A stretch of DNA of 10,041 bases from an uncultured Ignavibacteriota bacterium (lineage in GTDB: Bacteria; Bacteroidota; Ignavibacteria; Tepidaquicellales; Tepidaquicellaceae), in contig CALGOI010000162.1 in assembly GCA_937959065.1 (NCBI GenBank), positions 1 through 10,041 of the forward strand, read 5' to 3'. This document shows, in pieces, positions 7,638 to 10,041 of this stretch. The notes beneath the pieces were generated by a model. It was not told where the DNA came from and did not search any database. It saw only the letters and a list, made by a program, of their open reading frames with translations. How positions within the stretch are numbered: position 1 is the first letter of the stretch; the number at the start of each line of letters is the position of its first letter. Both the position numbers and the translations under genes were made by a program.

Positions 7638-8142
7638 TATCAGACAGCATTATTAGTTCATCGGTTTTAATATCTCTTTTTAACCTTTTCCCGATTAACT
7701 GATTTAATTTATCCGGGCTCAAACCGTTCCCCGGCTTTTTAAAAGAAAGAATACTTCTATCAAGGAGCGAACCTTTTTTTAGATCATACCTAGCAACAAT
7801 GCTTTTATTGAATATCTTTTTCATATCCTTGAATTCTTCGGCAATCGTGTTTTTATCTACAGGATTGTTGATTGCGTCAAAAATAAATTTAACACCTTCG
7901 GTCAATACTTTTAATTCATCAATAGTAATTGAAGCCGGTACATCCGGACCAAATGATTCTTTCGAAAAAGTTATATGTACTTCTATTGCATTAGCCCCTA
8001 AGGCACAGGCTGCAAGTCCTGTAAAAATATTCCCTGAATGATCAGAAAGACCGATATTACAGTGATAACGTTCTCTAAATTCGCTTATCAAATTTAAACC
8101 TGTTTTACCGGCAGGAGTGGGATACAGTGAAGTACACTGCAT
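7630..8142 (-). CDS. neuB: NeuB-like synthase, C-terminal part with SAF domain
   Basis: Second half of the interrupted NeuB-like synthase. The first Met after the stop is the M of the conserved MQCTSLYPTP motif, inside a barrel strand, so it is unlikely to be a natural start; eleven further in-frame codons (8175-8143) lie between it and the TAG. Visible family motifs are QCTSLYPTP (2-10), GLSDHSG (31-37), EVHITFSKE (54-62) and FGPDVPAS (64-71), which belong to the metal- and substrate-binding barrel face. A C-terminal SAF/antifreeze-like domain (about 112-170) contains VARYDLKKG and GNGLSP. This domain helps bind the sugar substrate in the partner subunit of the dimer. Without the N-terminal half it cannot be an active synthase on its own. 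The TAA stop overlaps the start of neuC by eight bases. Confidence 0.85.
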   Translation of the reverse strand: MQCTSLYPTPAGKTGLNLISEFRERYHCNIGLSDHSGNIFTGLAACALGANAIEVHITFSKESFGPDVPASITIDELKVLTEGVKFIFDAINNPVDKNTIAEEFKDMKKIFNKSIVARYDLKKGSLLDRSILSFKKPGNGLSPDKLNQLIGKRLKRDIKTDELIMLSDIE

Positions 8143-8175
8143 AAGCGTTAAATCGGTCCCTTTATTTTTGACAAA

Positions 8176-8178
8176 CTA
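8176..8178 (-). other. In-frame TAG interrupting neuB
   Basis: Around the stop the minus strand reads GAC GTA TAG TTT GTC AAA (D V stop F V K). The conserved neighbours are STGMSNYDEIDKDV before and FVKNKGTDLTLMQCTS after, so no frame change is needed to join the halves. A one-base change from GAG (Glu) to TAG would explain it, but the ancestral codon is inferred. No Shine-Dalgarno-like site is seen before the next ATG (8142). Confidence 0.9.
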
Positions 8179-8730
8179 TACGTCCTTGTCTATCTCATCA
8201 TAATTGCTCATTCCTGTTGAAACAAAAACCGGTAAGCCTGTTTCCGCAATCATTTCAAATAACGTAGTATTATTTAATTCCCCCGAAGCAACTTTCCAGG
8301 CATCTATTCCTGTTTCTAATAAAAGCTCGACTGCTTCAATTGAAAAAGGAGAACTGATAAAAAGCATATTCCTCTCCCTGGAGTGTTCATAAAGCTCTTT
8401 CCATTGCTCTTTAGAAAACTCCATACGCTTCCAATAATCATATCTTGTAGCATCCTGGTTGGAAAATTTTACCCTCCAAGGCTCTGATAGTGTACTCTCT
8501 GCAGATGCAATATGTGTTTGAAATTTTACCGCATCCACTCCGGCATTTGATGCAGCATCGATATATGAATGTGCGATTCCAAGGCTCCCTTCGTGAGCTT
8601 GTGCTATTTCAGCAATTACTAAAGGAGAATTACTTTTTGGTATGTTCTTCAGGTCGGGAATAATAATAGTAATAATTATAATAATACCCATATGTGCTCT
8701 TAAAATTAAAATTATTAAGAACACATCCAA
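8176..8730 (-). CDS. neuB: NeuB-like nonulosonate (sialic-type acid) synthase, N-terminal part ending at an internal TAG
   Basis: NeuB-family enzymes condense an N-acyl-hexosamine such as ManNAc with phosphoenolpyruvate to give a nine-carbon keto acid (Neu5Ac type). This piece carries the first half of the TIM barrel: VIAEIAQAHEGSLG (38-51), VKFQTH (68-73), YDYWKRMEF (98-106), ISSPFS (125-130), ASGE (148-151) and STGMS (171-175). The frame stops at TAG (8178-8176), but family sequence continues in the same frame beyond it, so this is half a gene rather than a small protein. The interval given is the longest open frame; its first ~26 residues are an Ile-rich shadow of the kinase's tyrosine codons, so the true start is probably further in. 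No ATG, GTG or TTG lies between the Ile run and the conserved IAEI motif; only CTG (8652-8650) or ATA/ATT codons do. Together with the 3' part the protein would be about 340 residues, normal for NeuB. Confidence 0.85.
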   Translation of the reverse strand: MDVFLIILILRAHMGIIIIITIIIPDLKNIPKSNSPLVIAEIAQAHEGSLGIAHSYIDAASNAGVDAVKFQTHIASAESTLSEPWRVKFSNQDATRYDYWKRMEFSKEQWKELYEHSRERNMLFISSPFSIEAVELLLETGIDAWKVASGELNNTTLFEMIAETGLPVFVSTGMSNYDEIDKDV

Positions 8731-10041
8731 GCAGGTTATGGGGATTTTTATTATACAGTGTTTGATATGTCTTCCAAAATGTTTCGCTCGGAGTCTTGTT
8801 TGCTTGGGCTATCAATACCGTACCATCTGTAATGTTAAATAGTATTTCCGAATCTGTCACAGTTATTAATGGAGGTGAGTCTATTATTATATAATCGTAT
8901 TTTTCTCTTACCATATCAAAGAATTTCTTCATTTGCATCGAGCCTAACAATTCAGACGGATTTGGTGGGATTGTTCCACTTGTTATAAATTGTAAATTTT
9001 CTAAGGCTGTTTCCCTGATTATTTCCTCAAACTTTACATTGTTAAACAGATAATCACTCAATCCAGGATATCTTTCTTCTTTAAAGAATGTATGGATTTT
9101 TGGTTTTCTCAAATCACAATCAATTAAAAGAACTTTCTTCCCCGCTTGAGCAAAACTACCGGCAAGATTAACTGATACCAGTGTTTTTCCTTCTGATGGA
9201 ATTGAACTGGTTATAAGAATCATTTGAATGGGTCTGGATTGAAGCTTAGAAAATTGTATTCTTGTTCGCAAAGCTTTAAAAGATTCTGAAACCGCGGAGG
9301 TAGGGCGTAGATAAACAACAAACTCAGACTCTATATCTCCAGTCGAACTTAGGTTTTCTATATTTGGAATCCATGATAATAGACTTCCACCTCTGTTTTC
9401 GATTTCTTCCGGGCTCTTAATAGTTTTATCAAAATAATTCCTTAAAAACGCAAACGCGATACCCAGTATTAATCCAGTTACTGCGCCAAATAACATTATC
9501 CTCGGCCTGTCCGGTGCTACCGGACCATAATTATCAAATCCAGGATCTAGTATTGAAACATTTCCAAGCCTTGACCTCTCATTTATTGTTGCTTCTTGAT
9601 ACTTTTCTTCAAGTATCAAATACAATTTTTCCGTTGAATTCCTTGTTCGCTCTAACTTTGCAAGCTCAATACTTTGTGATGGAAGTTGCTCGAACTTTCT
9701 ATCATAATAACTGAGTATTCCGCTCAATGAGTTTAATCTGCTGCTAAGCCTTCTTGCATCAATTCGACTATCTATCAACCTTGTATATAAACCCTTTTCT
9801 TCTTCAGGTGTATCAGAGTATATTCCTTCTTTAAAAATGTCAATTTGCTTTTCTAACTGATTTCGTAGAGCTGTTAACTTTTTTGAAGCTTCTGTTTTAA
9901 TTTTTTCTTTTACTCGATCATCATTTGTTGACGACATTTCCAGATCTCTTTTTACTTCTATTTCAGCAATTTGAGTTTGAATCTCGTCCAGCATGCTTTG
10001 GTTTAGCTTAGCGTCAATATAGTTGGTAAAATTGGTATCAA
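8630..10041 (-). CDS. Wzc/ExoP-type polysaccharide co-polymerase and tyrosine autokinase, 5' end outside window
   Basis: Inner-membrane chain-length regulator fused to a BY-type tyrosine kinase, which controls polymer length and assembly through cycles of autophosphorylation. The frame stays open to the right edge, so the N-terminus and first membrane segment are missing. Numbering from the first visible Met (codon at 9994): residues 1-140 are charged and helical, typical of the periplasmic coiled-coil part; 150-165 hold a Pro-rich stretch (GPVAPDRPR) leading into a membrane helix at about 166-186. The kinase domain follows with Walker A SSIPSEGKT (263-271), Walker A' VLLIDCDLRKP (288-298) and Walker B YIIIDSPP (368-375). 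The tail has a tyrosine cluster (nine Tyr within 435-445), the usual autophosphorylation site. The gene overlaps the neuB frame that follows. Family assignment is firm; which polymer it regulates is inferred from context only. Confidence 0.93.
   Translation of the reverse strand, partial: DTNFTNYIDAKLNQSMLDEIQTQIAEIEVKRDLEMSSTNDDRVKEKIKTEASKKLTALRNQLEKQIDIFKEGIYSDTPEEEKGLYTRLIDSRIDARRLSSRLNSLSGILSYYDRKFEQLPSQSIELAKLERTRNSTEKLYLILEEKYQEATINERSRLGNVSILDPGFDNYGPVAPDRPRIMLFGAVTGLILGIAFAFLRNYFDKTIKSPEEIENRGGSLLSWIPNIENLSSTGDIESEFVVYLRPTSAVSESFKALRTRIQFSKLQSRPIQMILITSSIPSEGKTLVSVNLAGSFAQAGKKVLLIDCDLRKPKIHTFFKEERYPGLSDYLFNNVKFEEIIRETALENLQFITSGTIPPNPSELLGSMQMKKFFDMVREKYDYIIIDSPPLITVTDSEILFNITDGTVLIAQANKTPSETFWKTYQTLYNKNPHNLLGCVLNNFNFKSTYGYYYNYYYYYSRPEEHTKK
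8660..8692 (-). other. Tyrosine-rich C-terminal cluster of the kinase
   Basis: A run of TAT/TAC codons encodes nine tyrosines in eleven residues (YGYYYN followed by YYYYY). In BY-kinases such C-terminal clusters are the autophosphorylated tail. Read one base off, the same DNA gives a run of Ile codons, which forms the odd hydrophobic N-terminus of the overlapping neuB frame. Confidence 0.8.

Noticed and set aside
8653..8730. An N-terminal membrane anchor on NeuB (FLIILIL and GIIIIITIII)
   Set aside because: The hydrophobic run is the +1 reading of TAT/TAC tyrosine codons in the kinase tail; NeuB synthases are soluble. Kept only as an uncertainty about the start.
84..8730. A legionaminic or pseudaminic acid pathway
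   Set aside because: No recognisable LegB/PseB dehydratase or PseG/PseH/LegH partner is in the window, and the single DegT aminotransferase looks VioA/QdtB-like. Flanking genes could still change this.
1..10041. Plus-strand open frames of 60-100 codons (for example at 1578-1823, 6763-7065 and 5601-5852)
   Set aside because: All lie opposite well-supported minus-strand genes, show no family motifs and have the composition expected of antisense shadows.
1..10041. Genome-wide stop-codon recoding to explain the in-frame TAG and TAA
   Set aside because: TAG ends neuC and the aminotransferase, TAA ends the kinase, the GT-B-like gene and neuA, and TGA ends others, each at a sensible C-terminus, so all three act as stops here.
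1..10041. Internal promoters, terminators, RNA genes, CRISPR arrays or insertion sequences
   Set aside because: Intergenic gaps are at most 12 bases, no repeat array or inverted-repeat-bounded element was seen, and no tRNA or rRNA sequence was recognised on either strand.

Overview
The window is one tightly packed block of surface-polysaccharide genes, all on the minus strand, so it is read from high to low coordinates. The DNA is AT-rich (about one third G+C by eye). The tyrosine-kinase type, the AT-rich codon use, the scarcity of Shine-Dalgarno sites and the frequent TTG starts would suit a member of the Bacteroidota/Ignavibacteriota (FCB) group. That placement is a weak inference, because no taxonomic marker is present.

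Layout in transcription order: (1) the C-terminal two-thirds or so of a Wzc/ExoP-type chain-length regulator and tyrosine autokinase, running off the right edge; (2) a nonulosonic (sialic-type) acid block: NeuB-like synthase, NeuC-like hydrolysing UDP-GlcNAc 2-epimerase, a D-2-hydroxyacid dehydrogenase, and a NeuA-like CMP-sugar synthetase; (3) an unassigned GT-B-like protein, the best candidate glycosyltransferase in the window; (4) a Wzm/Wzt ABC exporter whose ATPase carries a C-terminal Wzt-type domain; (5) a DegT/DnrJ/EryC1/StrS sugar aminotransferase; (6) the first ~32 codons of a WbqC-family gene, running off the left edge. Genes overlap or are at most 12 bases apart, and no promoter, terminator, RNA gene, repeat array or mobile element is visible. 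This looks like the middle of a single long operon.

Inferred joint role: NeuC releases ManNAc (or a related hexosamine) from a UDP-sugar, NeuB condenses it with phosphoenolpyruvate, NeuA activates the product with CMP, the GT-B-like protein may transfer it, and Wzm/Wzt exports the lipid-linked glycan. The aminotransferase and WbqC-like protein probably serve a second, 4-amino-deoxy sugar. Wzc would control length or assembly of this or a neighbouring polymer.

The most notable observation is that both neuB and neuA are interrupted by a single in-frame stop codon (TAG and TAA respectively), with the reading frame and the conserved family sequence continuing on the far side. neuC and the dehydrogenase between them are intact. 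In neuA the stop is followed at once by a Shine-Dalgarno-like AAGG and an ATG, so a two-piece enzyme made by reinitiation is possible. Loss of function, phase or strain variation, and sequencing error remain alternatives. Other points: a 2-hydroxyacid dehydrogenase embedded in the sialic-type block, four consecutively predicted TTG starts, a synthase gene with no ordinary start codon clear of the kinase's tyrosine-rich tail, and a Wzc kinase alongside an ABC-type exporter.
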